Shown here: in pieces, positions 1 to 8,503 of the stretch
Layout: each line of letters starts with the position of its first letter
How positions within the stretch are numbered: position 1 is the first letter of the stretch
From: Microbacterium mangrovi
Lineage (GTDB): Bacteria > Actinomycetota > Actinomycetes > Actinomycetales > Microbacteriaceae
DNA: 64,000 bases
Direction: 5' to 3'
NCBI RefSeq assembly: GCF_000802305.1
Contig: NZ_JTDK01000006.1
Location: 620,001-684,000, forward strand
Position numbers and translations under genes: made by a program
The notes under the pieces: model-generated
Told to the model about the DNA's origin: nothing
Database searches by the model: none
What the model saw: the letters and a program-made list of their open reading frames with translations, nothing else

Positions 1-505
1 AGGCCACCGGGGTCTTCAGCTCGTGACTCGTGTTCGCGACGAAGTCGCGGCGCATCTGCTCCATGCGCTCGATGGCCGTGATGTCGCGCATGAGCAGAAG
101 GACGAGGCGCGGGGTGATCTCGCGCGCGATCACGGTCACGGTCCGCTCCTCGACCGGAGGCACCGTGCGCCGCAGCGTGAGGGTCACCCCGCCATCCGAG
201 GCGGTGCCGCTGCGCGCCCCGCGCGCCAGTGCGCGCAGCTCGGGGATGGGCACGGATGCACCGTCGGTGATGCCGAACACGGCCGCTGCCGGCGACGACG
301 CGACGACCGTGACAGAGGCGTCGACGACCACCGCCGGCTCGTCCAGCGCGGCCAGCATCGCGGCTGCGCTGTCGGAGAGCCGCGGCGACACCTCCTCGCG
401 CGCACGGTCACGGGCGCGATACGCTGCGACGGTCACCATGGCGCCCGCGATGCCGAGGATGAGCCCGACCAGCAGCGACAGCAACGCAAGCTGGGGGGTG
501 TGCAT
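1..505 (-). CDS. senX3: Sensor histidine kinase, SenX3/PhoR-like, partial (N-terminal 168 residues)
   Basis: The gene runs off the left edge, so only the N-terminal part is present. It starts at ATG 505-503 (MHTPQLALL). Residues 8-28 form one membrane helix, then comes a PAS-like region. The readable sequence ends in the phosphoacceptor H-box FVANTSHELKTPVA. The H-box and a single helix are typical of SenX3/PhoR phosphate-sensing kinases. The dimerisation remainder and the HATPase domain lie outside. It is divergent from phoU with a Pho box between them, which supports a role as the kinase of a SenX3-RegX3/PhoR-PhoP pair. Residues and H-box are seen directly; the phosphate signal is inferred from context. 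Confidence 0.85.
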   Translation of the reverse strand, partial: MHTPQLALLSLLVGLILGIAGAMVTVAAYRARDRAREEVSPRLSDSAAAMLAALDEPAVVVDASVTVVASSPAAAVFGITDGASVPIPELRALARGARSGTASDGGVTLTLRRTVPPVEERTVTVIAREITPRLVLLLMRDITAIERMEQMRRDFVANTSHELKTPVA

Positions 506-575
506 GTCACCAGCGTAGGGGCGTCACGAACGTGCATCGGACGGAAATCCCGGAGACGACCCGCCGAGGACGACT

Positions 576-608
576 GTTCACCGAGTCGGCACCATTCGTT
601 AACCTGGC
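576..608 (+). promoter_or_regulatory. Pho box: three 11-base direct repeat units
   Basis: Three consecutive 11-base units begin at 576 (GTTCACC), 587 (CGGCACC) and 598 (GTTAACC), each with ACC at positions 5-7. This spacing and core match the actinobacterial PhoP/RegX3 binding site. It lies between the divergent kinase gene and phoU, so phosphate-starvation control of phoU, and possibly feedback on the kinase gene, is likely. Confidence 0.7.
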
Positions 609-658
609 GCCTGTTCAATGCCAGTGACCCCGAACCGGAAACAGGAGTGGTGCATTCG

Positions 659-1327
659 ATGCGCGAAGTCTTCCACCAGTCTCTCGAAGACGTCCAGACG
701 CGACTCGTCGAGATCGCCGAGCTCGTGACGATCGCGATCGAGAAGGCGACGACCGCGTTCGGCACGAGCGACGTCGAACTCGCCGAAGAGGTGATCGACG
801 CCGACAGCGTGATCGACGAGCGCGCCAACCAGCTCGACGAGCTCGCGATCGAGATCCTCGCCCGCCAGCAGCCGGTCGCACGGGATCTGCGCATCGTCGT
901 GACCGCCCTGCGCGTGAGCGCGTCGCTGGAGCGGATGGGCGACATCGCCGAGCACATCGCCCAGCTGACCCGCATGCGCTACCCGGAGCGGGCCATCCCC
1001 AAGGGGCTGAAGTCGACCTTCACGAAGATGGGCGAGCTGGATGTCGAGGTCGCCCGCGTGCTGACCGACCTGCTGCGCACCCAGGACCTCACCCTCGCCG
1101 ACGCGATCCGCAACGCCGACGACGACATCGACGAGCTGCACGCGACCGTGTTCGAGAAGGTGCTCAGCGACAGCTGGCGCGGTGAGGCGGCGGCAACGGT
1201 GGATGCCACCCTCGCCAGCCGCTATCACGAGCGCTTCGCCGACCACGCCGTGTCGGTCGCGAAGAAGGTCGTGTACCTCGCGACGGGCGACTGGAACGCG
1301 GACACCGAGTTCGAGCCGCTCCAGTAG
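659..1327 (+). CDS. phoU: Phosphate signalling complex protein PhoU
   Basis: 222 residues, the usual PhoU length, made of two repeated helical halves. The first carries ERMGDIAEHIAQ near residue 90 and the second ERFADHAVSVAKK near residue 190, the E/DxxxD-type metal-binding helices of the family. PhoU links the PstSCAB transporter to the phosphate sensor kinase and keeps signalling off when phosphate is plentiful. ATG 659 was chosen because AGGAG at 643-647 sits upstream; GTG 650 in the same frame is a weaker alternative. The divergent kinase gene and the Pho box at 576-608 agree with the assignment. A 16-bp hairpin follows the stop. Confidence 0.93.
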   Translation: MREVFHQSLEDVQTRLVEIAELVTIAIEKATTAFGTSDVELAEEVIDADSVIDERANQLDELAIEILARQQPVARDLRIVVTALRVSASLERMGDIAEHIAQLTRMRYPERAIPKGLKSTFTKMGELDVEVARVLTDLLRTQDLTLADAIRNADDDIDELHATVFEKVLSDSWRGEAAATVDATLASRYHERFADHAVSVAKKVVYLATGDWNADTEFEPLQ

Positions 1328-1362
1328 AGCCGCCGCTCGCGGGCCGAGGCCCGCTCAGACCA

Positions 1363-1399
1363 CGAAGAGGATGCCGCAGGGGGTGCGGCATCCTCTTCG
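1363..1399. terminator. Bidirectional terminator between phoU and gpmA
   Basis: A perfect 16-bp inverted repeat (1363-1378 with 1384-1399) encloses a loop of five G. It lies between the convergent phoU and gpmA genes and can serve both strands. No strong U tract follows, as is common in high-GC actinobacteria. Confidence 0.8.
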
Positions 1400-1417
1400 T
1401 TCGTGCGGGGTCGTGCG

Positions 1418-2164
1418 CTACTTCTTGGCGCCCTGCGCGGCCACGGCGGCGGCACCGGCGGCGGCCGCCTCGGGGTCGAGGTACTCCCCGGGCCCGAGCG
1501 GCTGCAGGTTCTCGTCGAGCCGGTACACCAGCGGGATGCCGGTGGGGATGTTCAGCTCGGCGATGTCGGCGTCGCTGATGCCGTCGAGGTGCTTGACGAG
1601 ACCGCGCAGGGAGTTGCCGTGCGCGGTGACGAGCACCGTCTTGCCCGCCTGCAGGTCGGGGACGATGTCGCTGTGCCAGTACGGCAGCATGCGGTCGATG
1701 ACGAGGCTGAGCGACTCGGTGCGCGGGATCTCGCCGTCGATCCCCGCGTAGCGGGGGTCGTTCACCTGGCTGAACTCGGAGGCGTCGTCGAGCGGGGGCG
1801 GCGGCACGTCGAAGGAGCGGCGCCACAGCATGAACTGTTCGCCTCCGAACTCCTCGAGGGTCTGCGCCTTGTCCTTGCCCTGCAGCGCACCGTAGTGGCG
1901 CTCGTTCAGGCGCCAGGAGCGCTTCACCGGGATCCACAGGCGGTCGGCGGCATCCAGCGCGATGTCCGCGGTCTGGATGGCGCGGCTGAGGACCGAGGTG
2001 TGCAGGATGTCCGGGAGGATGCCGGCCTCGGCGAGCAGCTCGCCGCCGCGCTGGGCCTCGGCCTTCCCCTGGTCGGAAAGGCGCACATCCACCCACCCGG
2101 TGAACAGATTCAGCTGGTTCCACTCGCTCTGCCCGTGGCGCAGCAGGATCAGGGTGTAGGTCAT
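1418..2164 (-). CDS. gpmA: 2,3-bisphosphoglycerate-dependent phosphoglycerate mutase
   Basis: 248 residues. It interconverts 3- and 2-phosphoglycerate in glycolysis and gluconeogenesis. [10 protein letters not shown] at residues 7-16 carries the phosphohistidine; [13 protein letters not shown] and the second catalytic histidine in TAHGNSLRG are present, as in the dPGM branch of the histidine phosphatase superfamily. The C-terminus ends in an alanine-rich tail. The start ATG 2164 lies exactly six bases after TAGCAT, so the mRNA may be leaderless, although GAGG in the spacer could also act as a ribosome binding site. Confidence 0.96.
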   Translation of the reverse strand: MTYTLILLRHGQSEWNQLNLFTGWVDVRLSDQGKAEAQRGGELLAEAGILPDILHTSVLSRAIQTADIALDAADRLWIPVKRSWRLNERHYGALQGKDKAQTLEEFGGEQFMLWRRSFDVPPPPLDDASEFSQVNDPRYAGIDGEIPRTESLSLVIDRMLPYWHSDIVPDLQAGKTVLVTAHGNSLRGLVKHLDGISDADIAELNIPTGIPLVYRLDENLQPLGPGEYLDPEAAAAGAAAVAAQGAKK

Positions 2165-2170
2165 GCCTCA

Positions 2171-2176
2171 ATGCTA
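2171..2176 (-). promoter_or_regulatory. -10 box TAGCAT of gpmA
   Basis: TAGCAT ends six bases before the ATG of gpmA, placing the expected transcription start at the start codon. Confidence 0.5.
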
Positions 2177-2212
2177 GCGGCGGCGGATGACGCGGACATT
2201 TCGCGCCCTGGG

Positions 2213-3058
2213 ATGATGGATGCCATGGCACAGGGTCCCGGCGGCGGCGCGAAGCCCGTCGGGCAGATCACCCGGGGCACGACCGGCACCAACCGGCTTC
2301 GGCGGGTGGACCGCTGGATCGCCCGCCACCCGGTGCTGCGCCGCGCCGACCGGCATCCGCTGGTCGTCGACCTCGGCTACGGCGCGAGCGCCGTCACCCC
2401 GCTGGAGCTGTGGTCGCGGCTGTCGGCGGTGCGGCCCGACGTCGAGGTGCTGGGGCTCGAGATCGACCCGACCCGGGTGGTCCGCGCGACCAAGCAGCTC
2501 GAGGCCGTCCGATCGGGAACGACCGGGTTCGCTCCGGGCGCCCGGGTCGCGTTCGGGCGCGGCGGATTCGAGGTGCCGTCGCCCCGCCGCCCGACGATCA
2601 TCCGCGCGTTCAACGTGCTGCGGCAGTACGACGAGGGGGATGTCCGGCACGCCTGGCATCGGATGACCGAGCGTCTCGCGCCCGGCGGGATGCTGGTGGA
2701 GGGGACGTGCGACGAGATCGGCCGGGTCTCGACCTGGATCGAGGTGGGCCCGGATGCTGCGGCGCGAAGCCTCACGATCTCGTTGCGGCTGGCCGGGCTC
2801 CAGCGTCCCTCGATCGCGGCCGAGCGCCTGCCGAAGGCCCTGATCCACCGCAACGTGCCCGACGAGGGCGTGCATGCGCTGCTGACGGCGCTCGACGCCG
2901 AGTGGGATCGGGCCTCCGCGGTCGCGCCGTTCGGCCCCGTGCACCGCTGGCGAACGGCCCTCGGTGCGATGGCCGACGCGGGCTGGCCGCTGCTGGGTCA
3001 GGCGCGCTGGCGCCTCGGCGAGCTCACCGTCCCCTGGGACCTCGTCCGCCCGCTGTGA
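2213..3058 (+). CDS. Class I SAM-dependent methyltransferase-like protein
   Basis: About 281 residues; starts at 2213, 2216 or 2225 are all in frame and no clear ribosome binding site decides between them. VVDLGYGASAVTPLELW matches the glycine-rich SAM-binding motif I, VEVLGLEIDP is the acidic strand-2 motif, and RAFNVLRQYDEGDVRHAW with LAPGGMLVEGTCDE resembles the strand 4-5 region of Rossmann methyltransferases. The substrate is unknown. It is divergent from gpmA with 48 bases between them. Fold assignment is fairly sure; enzyme activity is inferred. Confidence 0.7.
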   Translation: MMDAMAQGPGGGAKPVGQITRGTTGTNRLRRVDRWIARHPVLRRADRHPLVVDLGYGASAVTPLELWSRLSAVRPDVEVLGLEIDPTRVVRATKQLEAVRSGTTGFAPGARVAFGRGGFEVPSPRRPTIIRAFNVLRQYDEGDVRHAWHRMTERLAPGGMLVEGTCDEIGRVSTWIEVGPDAAARSLTISLRLAGLQRPSIAAERLPKALIHRNVPDEGVHALLTALDAEWDRASAVAPFGPVHRWRTALGAMADAGWPLLGQARWRLGELTVPWDLVRPL

Positions 3059-3064
3059 GCCGGA

Positions 3065-3946
3065 TCAGGCCGCGACCGCGGTCGTGGTCATCACCAGCAG
3101 CTGCGGGTCGCTCAGGTCGAAGCTCACCGTGATGGCGGAGAAGGCGGCGAGCGAGTCGACGTGCGTGCCGCCGCAGAGGATGCGGGCCTCGCCCGGCACC
3201 AGCCGGCAGGTCCAGGTGCGCCGATCCGTGATCAGCGGCCCCTCGGTCTCGATGCGGCTGATCGCCGACGAACCGACGACGACCCACCCGGCGAGGATCC
3301 CGTTGACGGCCGCCTCGCGATCCGCGAGCACCGCGGCCAAGGCGTCGGTGTCGAAGCCCGCCTTGCGCAGGCTCTTCCCCAGCCGGTATTCGTCGACGCT
3401 CCCGTCGGGCACGATGCGGCTGGACTGGTTCGCCCGCGCATCGAACGCCGGTGCACCCAGCGGGTCGGCCCCGGGATCCTTGCGCCAGAGGTCGGCGAGC
3501 GCGGCGTCGAGGGCCAGGGAGGCCAGGTGGCAGGCGGTGTGACCGCGGGACAGCGCCGCCCGGCGCGCGCGATCGACCGATGCGGTGACCCCGGTTCCCG
3601 GGGCGAGCCGGGCCGGCACAGCCGGCACGTCGAGGCGGTGAGCGACGAGCCACGTCCAGCCGGGAGTGCCGCGGCGCACGGGGATGTCGGCTCCGACCGC
3701 GAACTCGCCCTCGTCCGACAGCGCCGCCATCACCGTGTCGGCCACGACGACGGCGTCGTCCCCGGCCTCGAGGGTGCCGGTGTCGCCGGGCTGATCGGGC
3801 CACGTGTGGTCGACGGGATGGAACGGGGTCTCGTCGAGGACGACCAGAGCGCCGGATGCCGCGTCCACGACGTGCACGACCGTGGCCTTGCCGGTGGTGG
3901 CGCCCGAGGGGAAGGTGACGCGGGTCCCGCTCAGCTCGGTGGTCAC
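3065..3946 (-). CDS. AlaX-type alanyl-tRNA editing protein
   Basis: 293 residues. It carries the two metal-binding motifs of the AlaRS editing and second-additional domain: HTACH near residue 134 (HxxxH) and CGGTHV near residue 256. Proteins with this domain but no synthetase core are free-standing AlaX enzymes that deacylate mischarged Ser- or Gly-tRNA(Ala). The GTG start at 3946 overlaps the ispG stop by four bases (GTGA), so the two are probably translationally coupled. An N-terminal barrel of about 100 residues precedes the editing domain, as in the larger AlaX forms. The exact mischarged substrate cannot be read from the sequence. Confidence 0.82.
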   Translation of the reverse strand: MTTELSGTRVTFPSGATTGKATVVHVVDAASGALVVLDETPFHPVDHTWPDQPGDTGTLEAGDDAVVVADTVMAALSDEGEFAVGADIPVRRGTPGWTWLVAHRLDVPAVPARLAPGTGVTASVDRARRAALSRGHTACHLASLALDAALADLWRKDPGADPLGAPAFDARANQSSRIVPDGSVDEYRLGKSLRKAGFDTDALAAVLADREAAVNGILAGWVVVGSSAISRIETEGPLITDRRTWTCRLVPGEARILCGGTHVDSLAAFSAITVSFDLSDPQLLVMTTTAVAA

Positions 3947-5094
3947 GCGGTGACCACCTGGGCCGTGCCGGGGGCGGCATCCGGACCCATCTCGTCGGCG
4001 ATGCGGTTCGCCTCCTCGATGAGGGTCGCGACGATGTCGGCCTCCGGGACGGTCTTGATGACCTGCCCCTTCACGAAGATCTGCCCCTTGCCGTTGCCCG
4101 AGGCGACCCCGAGGTCGGCTTCGCGCGCCTCGCCAGGACCGTTGACGACGCAGCCCATGACCGCGACGCGCAGCGGCACGGTCATGTCCTTGAGCCCCTC
4201 GGTGACGGCGTCGGCCAGGGAGTACACGTCGACCTGGGCGCGCCCGCACGACGGGCACGACACGATCTCGAGCTTGCGTTCGCGCAGGTTGAGGGACTGG
4301 AGGATCTGGTGTCCGACCTTGACCTCCTCGGCGGGCGGAGCCGACAGCGAGACGCGGATGGTGTCGCCGATGCCCTCGGAGAGGAGGATGCCGAACGCGG
4401 TCGCCGACTTGATCGTGCCCTGGAAGGCGGGACCGGCCTCGGTGACGCCGAGGTGGAGCGGCCAGTCGCCGCGCTCGGCGAGCAGGCGGTAGGCCTTGAC
4501 CATGACGATCGGGTCGTTGTGCTTGACCGAGATCTTGAAGTCGTGGAAGTCGTGTTCTTCGAACAGGGATGCCTCCCACACGGCGCTCTCGCAGAGCGCC
4601 TCGGGCGTGGCCTTGCCATACTTCTCCAGCAGGCGCTTGTCGAGCGAGCCGGCGTTCACGCCGATGCGCAGCGACACCCCGGCGGCCTTCGCCGCCGCGG
4701 CGATCTCGCCGACCTTGTCGTCGAACTGACGGATGTTGCCCGGATTCACGCGCACCGCCGCGCAGCCGGCGTCGATGGCCTGGAACACGTACTTCGGCTG
4801 GAAATGGATGTCGGCGATGACGGGGATCTGGCTCTTCGCGGCGATGATCGGCAGCGCGTCGGCGTCGTCCTGCGACGGCACGGCGACCCGGACGATCTCG
4901 CACCCGGAGGCGGTCAGCTCGGCGATCTGCTGCAGGGTCGCGTTGATGTTCGTGGTCGGCGTCGTCGTCATCGACTGCACGCTGATCGGGGCGTTCCCGC
5001 CGACGAGCACTTTGCCGACCCGGATCTGGCGGCTCTTGCGACGCGGGGCGAGGACTTCGGGGACGCTCGGCATCCCGAGATTCACGGCTGGCAC
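3943..5094 (-). CDS. ispG: 4-hydroxy-3-methylbut-2-enyl diphosphate synthase (flavodoxin)
   Basis: 383 residues from GTG 5094. It converts MEcPP to HMBPP in the MEP isoprenoid pathway and needs a [4Fe-4S] cluster. The cluster ligands are visible as CPSCGR near residue 277 and CVVNGPGE near residue 312; the N-terminal TIM barrel has [14 protein letters not shown] 5094 is preferred because TAGGCT (5106-5101) ends six bases before it, making the transcript leaderless. GTG 5085, nine bases after GGGGAGG, is the alternative if a longer transcript exists. AlaX follows in the same operon. Other actinobacteria often have dxr, rip1 and ispG adjacent; here they are separated. Confidence 0.95.
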   Translation of the reverse strand: MPAVNLGMPSVPEVLAPRRKSRQIRVGKVLVGGNAPISVQSMTTTPTTNINATLQQIAELTASGCEIVRVAVPSQDDADALPIIAAKSQIPVIADIHFQPKYVFQAIDAGCAAVRVNPGNIRQFDDKVGEIAAAAKAAGVSLRIGVNAGSLDKRLLEKYGKATPEALCESAVWEASLFEEHDFHDFKISVKHNDPIVMVKAYRLLAERGDWPLHLGVTEAGPAFQGTIKSATAFGILLSEGIGDTIRVSLSAPPAEEVKVGHQILQSLNLRERKLEIVSCPSCGRAQVDVYSLADAVTEGLKDMTVPLRVAVMGCVVNGPGEAREADLGVASGNGKGQIFVKGQVIKTVPEADIVATLIEEANRIADEMGPDAAPGTAQVVTA

Positions 5095-5100
5095 CTCCCC

Positions 5101-5106
5101 AGCCTA
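5101..5106 (-). promoter_or_regulatory. -10 box TAGGCT of ispG
   Basis: TAGGCT stands six bases before GTG 5094. It faces the ltrA promoter on the other strand, so the 80-base gap holds two divergent promoters. Confidence 0.55.
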
Positions 5107-5163
5107 ATTCCACGACCCGTGTCCGGGCCGAGTTCGCCCGTTCTGGATCCGCACACCGTCCGG

Positions 5164-5169
5164 TAGGTT
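5164..5169 (+). promoter_or_regulatory. -10 box TAGGTT of ltrA
   Basis: TAGGTT ends six bases before ATG 5176, and no Shine-Dalgarno sequence is present, so the gene is probably leaderless. Confidence 0.6.
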
Positions 5170-5175
5170 GCCCGC

Positions 5176-6435
5176 ATGAGCATGCCGCACCGCCTCACGC
5201 GCATGGTCGGGCGCGACCCGAACGAAGCGCACCGGGCATCCACCCCGCTCGAGCTCATCTTCGATCTGACCTTCGCGGTCGCGTTCGCTCAGGTCTCGTC
5301 CCAGACCGCGCACTACCTGGAAGCGGGCGAGGTCGGCACCGCCGTGGTCGGCTTCCTCTTCACTGCATTCGGCGTGATCTGGGCATGGATCAACTACTCG
5401 TGGCTGGCATCGGCGTACGACAACGACGACCTGTTCTTCCGCCTGGCGACCTTCGTCGAGATGCTCGGGGTGCTCGTGCTGGCCCTCGGGGTGCCGCCGG
5501 TGTTCGCCTCCATCGAGGAGGGGGTCGTCCTGGACAACCGGGTCCTGGTCGCCGGGTACGTCATCATGCGCGTCGCCGCCATCGCGCTCTGGCTGCGCGC
5601 GGCGAGGCACGACCCCGCGCACCGCGCCGTCGCCCTGTCGTATGCCGCGAACATCGCGCTGGCCCAGATCTTCTGGGTCACGCTCATCTTCGTCAATCTG
5701 CCGCTGTGGCCGACGCTCGCGATCGTGATGGTCGGGTTCGTCATCGAGCTCGTCGGGCCGGTCATCGCCGAGCGCAAGGCCACGGCGCCGGGAACGCGCT
5801 CCGGCACAGGGACGCCGTGGCATCCGCACCACATCGCGGAACGCTACGGGCTGCTCGTGATCATCGCACTGGGCGAGGTCGTGCTCGGCACGATCCTCGC
5901 GATCTCGGCCGGGGTGGAGCAGTACGGCTGGAGCGTCGAGGCCGGTCTTCTCGCGTTCGGCGGCACGGCCCTGGTGTTCGGCCTGTGGTGGACGTACTTC
6001 CTGACGCCCTTCGGCGACCTGCTCGCGGGGCGGCGACCGCGGCCGTTCGTGTTCGGGTACCTGCACATCTTCGTGTTCGCCTCGATCATCGGGGTGGGCG
6101 CGGGGCTCCACGTCGCCGCGCAGGCGATCGCGCACCACGGCGAAGCAGGCGCGGTCTTTGCGACGTGGGCGGTCGCGGCCCCCGTGCTCGTGTTCGAGGT
6201 GATGCTGTTCGTCATCTACTCGCTGATGGTGCGCGAGATCGACCCGTTCCACGTCTGGATGTTCGCGGGCTGCGTCGTCATGCTCGCGGTCGCGGTGATC
6301 GCGGTGCAGCTGGGAGCGTCGCTCGGCGTCGGACTCGTGCTGATCGCCTGCTCGCCCGCGGTGATCGTCGTCGGCTACGAGCTGGGCGGGTGGCGCCACG
6401 CCTCGGAGGTGCTCGAGCGCGCACGCGTTCGGTGA
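5176..6435 (+). CDS. ltrA: Low temperature requirement protein A (LtrA) family membrane protein
   Basis: 419 residues with about 10-12 hydrophobic helices. The N-terminal HRASTPLELIFDLTFAVAFAQ is the hallmark of the LtrA family (Listeria low temperature requirement A), whose biochemical function is unknown. HHIAERYGLLVIIALGEVV in the middle is also typical. It is divergent from ispG and has its own leaderless promoter. A GC hairpin (6438-6443 with 6451-6456) follows the stop and may end the transcript before the trp leader. Confidence 0.85.
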   Translation: MSMPHRLTRMVGRDPNEAHRASTPLELIFDLTFAVAFAQVSSQTAHYLEAGEVGTAVVGFLFTAFGVIWAWINYSWLASAYDNDDLFFRLATFVEMLGVLVLALGVPPVFASIEEGVVLDNRVLVAGYVIMRVAAIALWLRAARHDPAHRAVALSYAANIALAQIFWVTLIFVNLPLWPTLAIVMVGFVIELVGPVIAERKATAPGTRSGTGTPWHPHHIAERYGLLVIIALGEVVLGTILAISAGVEQYGWSVEAGLLAFGGTALVFGLWWTYFLTPFGDLLAGRRPRPFVFGYLHIFVFASIIGVGAGLHVAAQAIAHHGEAGAVFATWAVAAPVLVFEVMLFVIYSLMVREIDPFHVWMFAGCVVMLAVAVIAVQLGASLGVGLVLIACSPAVIVVGYELGGWRHASEVLERARVR

Positions 6436-6469
6436 CCGGCCCCCGCCGAAGGGGCCTGCGCCGGTCTGC

Positions 6470-6475
6470 TAGTCT
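6470..6475 (+). promoter_or_regulatory. -10 box TAGTCT of the trp leader
   Basis: TAGTCT ends six bases before the leader-peptide ATG at 6482, so the attenuator transcript probably begins at its own start codon. Confidence 0.55.
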
Positions 6476-6481
6476 TCCGGC

Positions 6482-6517
6482 ATGCACGCGAACCGCGCCT
6501 GGTGGCACACCCGCTGA
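6482..6517 (+). CDS. trpL: trp leader peptide with tandem Trp codons
   Basis: An 11-codon open frame reads MHANRAWWHTR and stops at TGA 6515-6517. Two adjacent tryptophan codons sit at 6500-6505 even though Trp is rare. There is no ribosome binding site; the frame starts six bases after a TAGTCT box, so it is likely translated from a leaderless mRNA. It lies just before an attenuator and the anthranilate synthase gene. Short actinobacterial trp leaders with tandem Trp codons are known. Its job is to sense charged tRNA(Trp): a ribosome stalled on the Trp codons covers segment 1 of the attenuator. Confidence 0.85.
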   Translation: MHANRAWWHTR

Positions 6518-6570
6518 GGCGGTGTGCGTTCGCGTATCCCAGACCGCCCCGGTGGCGGTCTCTCTCTGTG
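6505..6570 (+). promoter_or_regulatory. trp transcription attenuator
   Basis: Three mutually exclusive pairings can be drawn. Segment 1:2 is 6505-6511 with 6521-6527 (GCACACC/GGTGTGC). Segment 2:3 is 6518-6523 with 6543-6548 (GGCGGT/ACCGCC). Segment 3:4 is 6541-6548 with 6554-6561 (AGACCGCC/GGCGGTCT), an 8-bp terminator stem followed by a pyrimidine run. A ribosome stalled at the Trp codons masks segment 1 and favours 2:3, the antiterminator. A ribosome that reaches the stop at 6517 masks segment 2 and lets 3:4 form. Confidence 0.85.
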
Positions 6571-6601
6571 CGACGACCGCCCGACCCAAGAAAGGCCGGC
6601 G

Positions 6602-8485
6602 ATGACCGTTTCGCTGCCCGAGCTGATCGCAGACCGTCCGTCGTTCGCCCTGCTCGCCCGTGACACCTCGACCGTCGAGGTGCTTCTCGGCGACGTCGTC
6701 GACGTCGATCTGCTCGCGGACATCCCCCTCGTGGATGCCGCCGGCACGCCGCGCGAGGTGCTCGCCCTCGTTCCGTACCGGCAGGTGCGCGAACGCGGGT
6801 TCGCCTGCCACGACGACGGCGCCCCGTTGCGCTGCCTGATCGTCGACGAACACACCGCCATCGACCGCGAGACGGCGATCGCGCAGCTCCCATCCTCTCC
6901 CGTCGCGCTGACCGATGCCGGATTCGACCTCTCCGACGAGGACTACGCGGCGATCGTGCGGCAGGTGATCTCGGACGAGATCGGACGCGGGGAGGGTGCG
7001 AACTTCGTGATCCGGCGCGACTTCACCGCCGGCGTCGAGGCCGATCCGCTGACCGCCGGGCTCACCTGGTTCCAGGCCCTCCTGGAGCACGAGCGCGGGG
7101 CGTACTGGACCTTCCTCGTGGTGACGCCCGGACACGTCGCCGTGGGCGCGAGCCCGGAGGCGCACGTCGTCGCCCGGGACGGCATCGTGACCATGAACCC
7201 GATCTCGGGGACGTTCCGCCATCCGGCCGGCGGGTCGACCGTGGAGACGCTCAGCGAGTTCCTCCGCTCCACGAAGGAGACCGAGGAGCTGTTCATGGTG
7301 GTCGACGAGGAGCTCAAGATGATGAGCGCCGTCTGCTCCGACGGCGGCCGCATCACCGGTCCGCACCTCAAGGAGATGTCCCGGCTCACCCACACCGAGT
7401 ACATGCTGCGCGGACGCAGCCGCCTGGACCCGCGCGACATCCTCCGCGAGACGATGTTCGCGCCGACCGTCACCGGCTCCCCCATGCAGAACGCCTGCAC
7501 GGTCATCCAGCGCCACGAGCGAGAGCCGCGCGGCTACTACTCGGGCGTCGCCGCGCTGTTCACCCCGCGCGAGACGCTGGCGGTGGGCGAGCAGACCCAC
7601 GATCTGGATGCGCCCATCCTGATCCGCACCGCGTACCTCGTGGACGGCCGGCTCCGCGTCCCCGTCGGCGCGACGCTGGTGCGTCACTCGGATCCCGACG
7701 GCGAGGTCGGCGAGACCCACGGGAAGGCGGCCGGTGTGCTCGGCGCGATCGGCGCGGTGCCCCGCGACGGCGGTGCCGACGTCGACGAGCCGGCGGCCGA
7801 GCGCCCCCGGCTCGCCGCCGTCCCCGAGATCGCCGAGCTGCTGGCATCCCGCAACTCGCGCCTCGCGCCGTTCTGGCTGAACCCGCAGGGCACCGACGCC
7901 CCCGCGCCGCTCAGCGGCCACGGAGCACTCGTGGTGGATGCCGAAGACCGGTTCACGACGATGCTCGCCCACCAGCTGCGCCACCTCGGCCTGGACGTGC
8001 GGATCCTGCCGTGGAACGAGGTGACCGACGACGACCTCGACGCCGCCGAGCTCGTGGTCTCCGGCCCCGGCCCCGGCGACCCGCGCGACCCGGACAGCCG
8101 CCGCATGCGCCGCATGCGCGAGGTCGTCGCGCGACGCGTGGACGCCGGGCGTCCGATCCTCGCGGTGTGCCTCAGCCACCAGATCCTCGCCGACTCGCTC
8201 GGCATCGACCTGGTGCCGCTGGCCTCGCCGCATCAGGGCCTGCAGAAGATCGTCCCGGTGTTCGGCGAGGACGTCTCGATCGGCTTCTACAACACGTTCA
8301 CGGCCCACGTCGCACCCGGCACCACGCAGGTGGGCGTCGCCGAGGTCTCGTCCGATCCGGTCACCGGAGACGTGTACGCGCTGCGCGGCCCCGGTTTCGC
8401 GTCGGTGCAGGGACACCTGGAGTCGATCCTGTCGCGCGACGGCCTGCACACGCTGCAGCGCCTCGCCGAGGACGCGCTGGCCTGA
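6602..8485 (+). CDS. trpEG: Fused anthranilate synthase (TrpEG/PhzE-type, chorismate-binding plus glutamine amidotransferase)
   Basis: 627 residues. Residues 1-410 are a chorismate-utilising domain with MNPISGTFRHPAGG and TKETEELFMVVDEELKMM; residues 440-627 are a class I glutamine amidotransferase with VCLSHQ (nucleophile Cys) and QGHLES (His and Glu of the triad). The product is anthranilate or, if it is a true PhzE, 2-amino-2-deoxyisochorismate. The one-chain order and the motifs resemble PhzE, but the trp attenuator upstream argues for a Trp-biosynthetic role, as with the fused trpEG of Streptomyces. AAAGG lies just before ATG 6602. No other phenazine or trp genes are nearby. Confidence 0.85.
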   Translation: MTVSLPELIADRPSFALLARDTSTVEVLLGDVVDVDLLADIPLVDAAGTPREVLALVPYRQVRERGFACHDDGAPLRCLIVDEHTAIDRETAIAQLPSSPVALTDAGFDLSDEDYAAIVRQVISDEIGRGEGANFVIRRDFTAGVEADPLTAGLTWFQALLEHERGAYWTFLVVTPGHVAVGASPEAHVVARDGIVTMNPISGTFRHPAGGSTVETLSEFLRSTKETEELFMVVDEELKMMSAVCSDGGRITGPHLKEMSRLTHTEYMLRGRSRLDPRDILRETMFAPTVTGSPMQNACTVIQRHEREPRGYYSGVAALFTPRETLAVGEQTHDLDAPILIRTAYLVDGRLRVPVGATLVRHSDPDGEVGETHGKAAGVLGAIGAVPRDGGADVDEPAAERPRLAAVPEIAELLASRNSRLAPFWLNPQGTDAPAPLSGHGALVVDAEDRFTTMLAHQLRHLGLDVRILPWNEVTDDDLDAAELVVSGPGPGDPRDPDSRRMRRMREVVARRVDAGRPILAVCLSHQILADSLGIDLVPLASPHQGLQKIVPVFGEDVSIGFYNTFTAHVAPGTTQVGVAEVSSDPVTGDVYALRGPGFASVQGHLESILSRDGLHTLQRLAEDALA

Positions 8486-8503
8486 CCGCCGCCGGCCTCC
8501 CGG

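Noticed and set aside
3065..5113. A 682-codon minus-strand frame joining the AlaX gene with a frame inside ispG
   Set aside because: Only its last 293 codons look like protein (AlaX). The upstream part is a shadow of ispG, which reads correctly in another frame.
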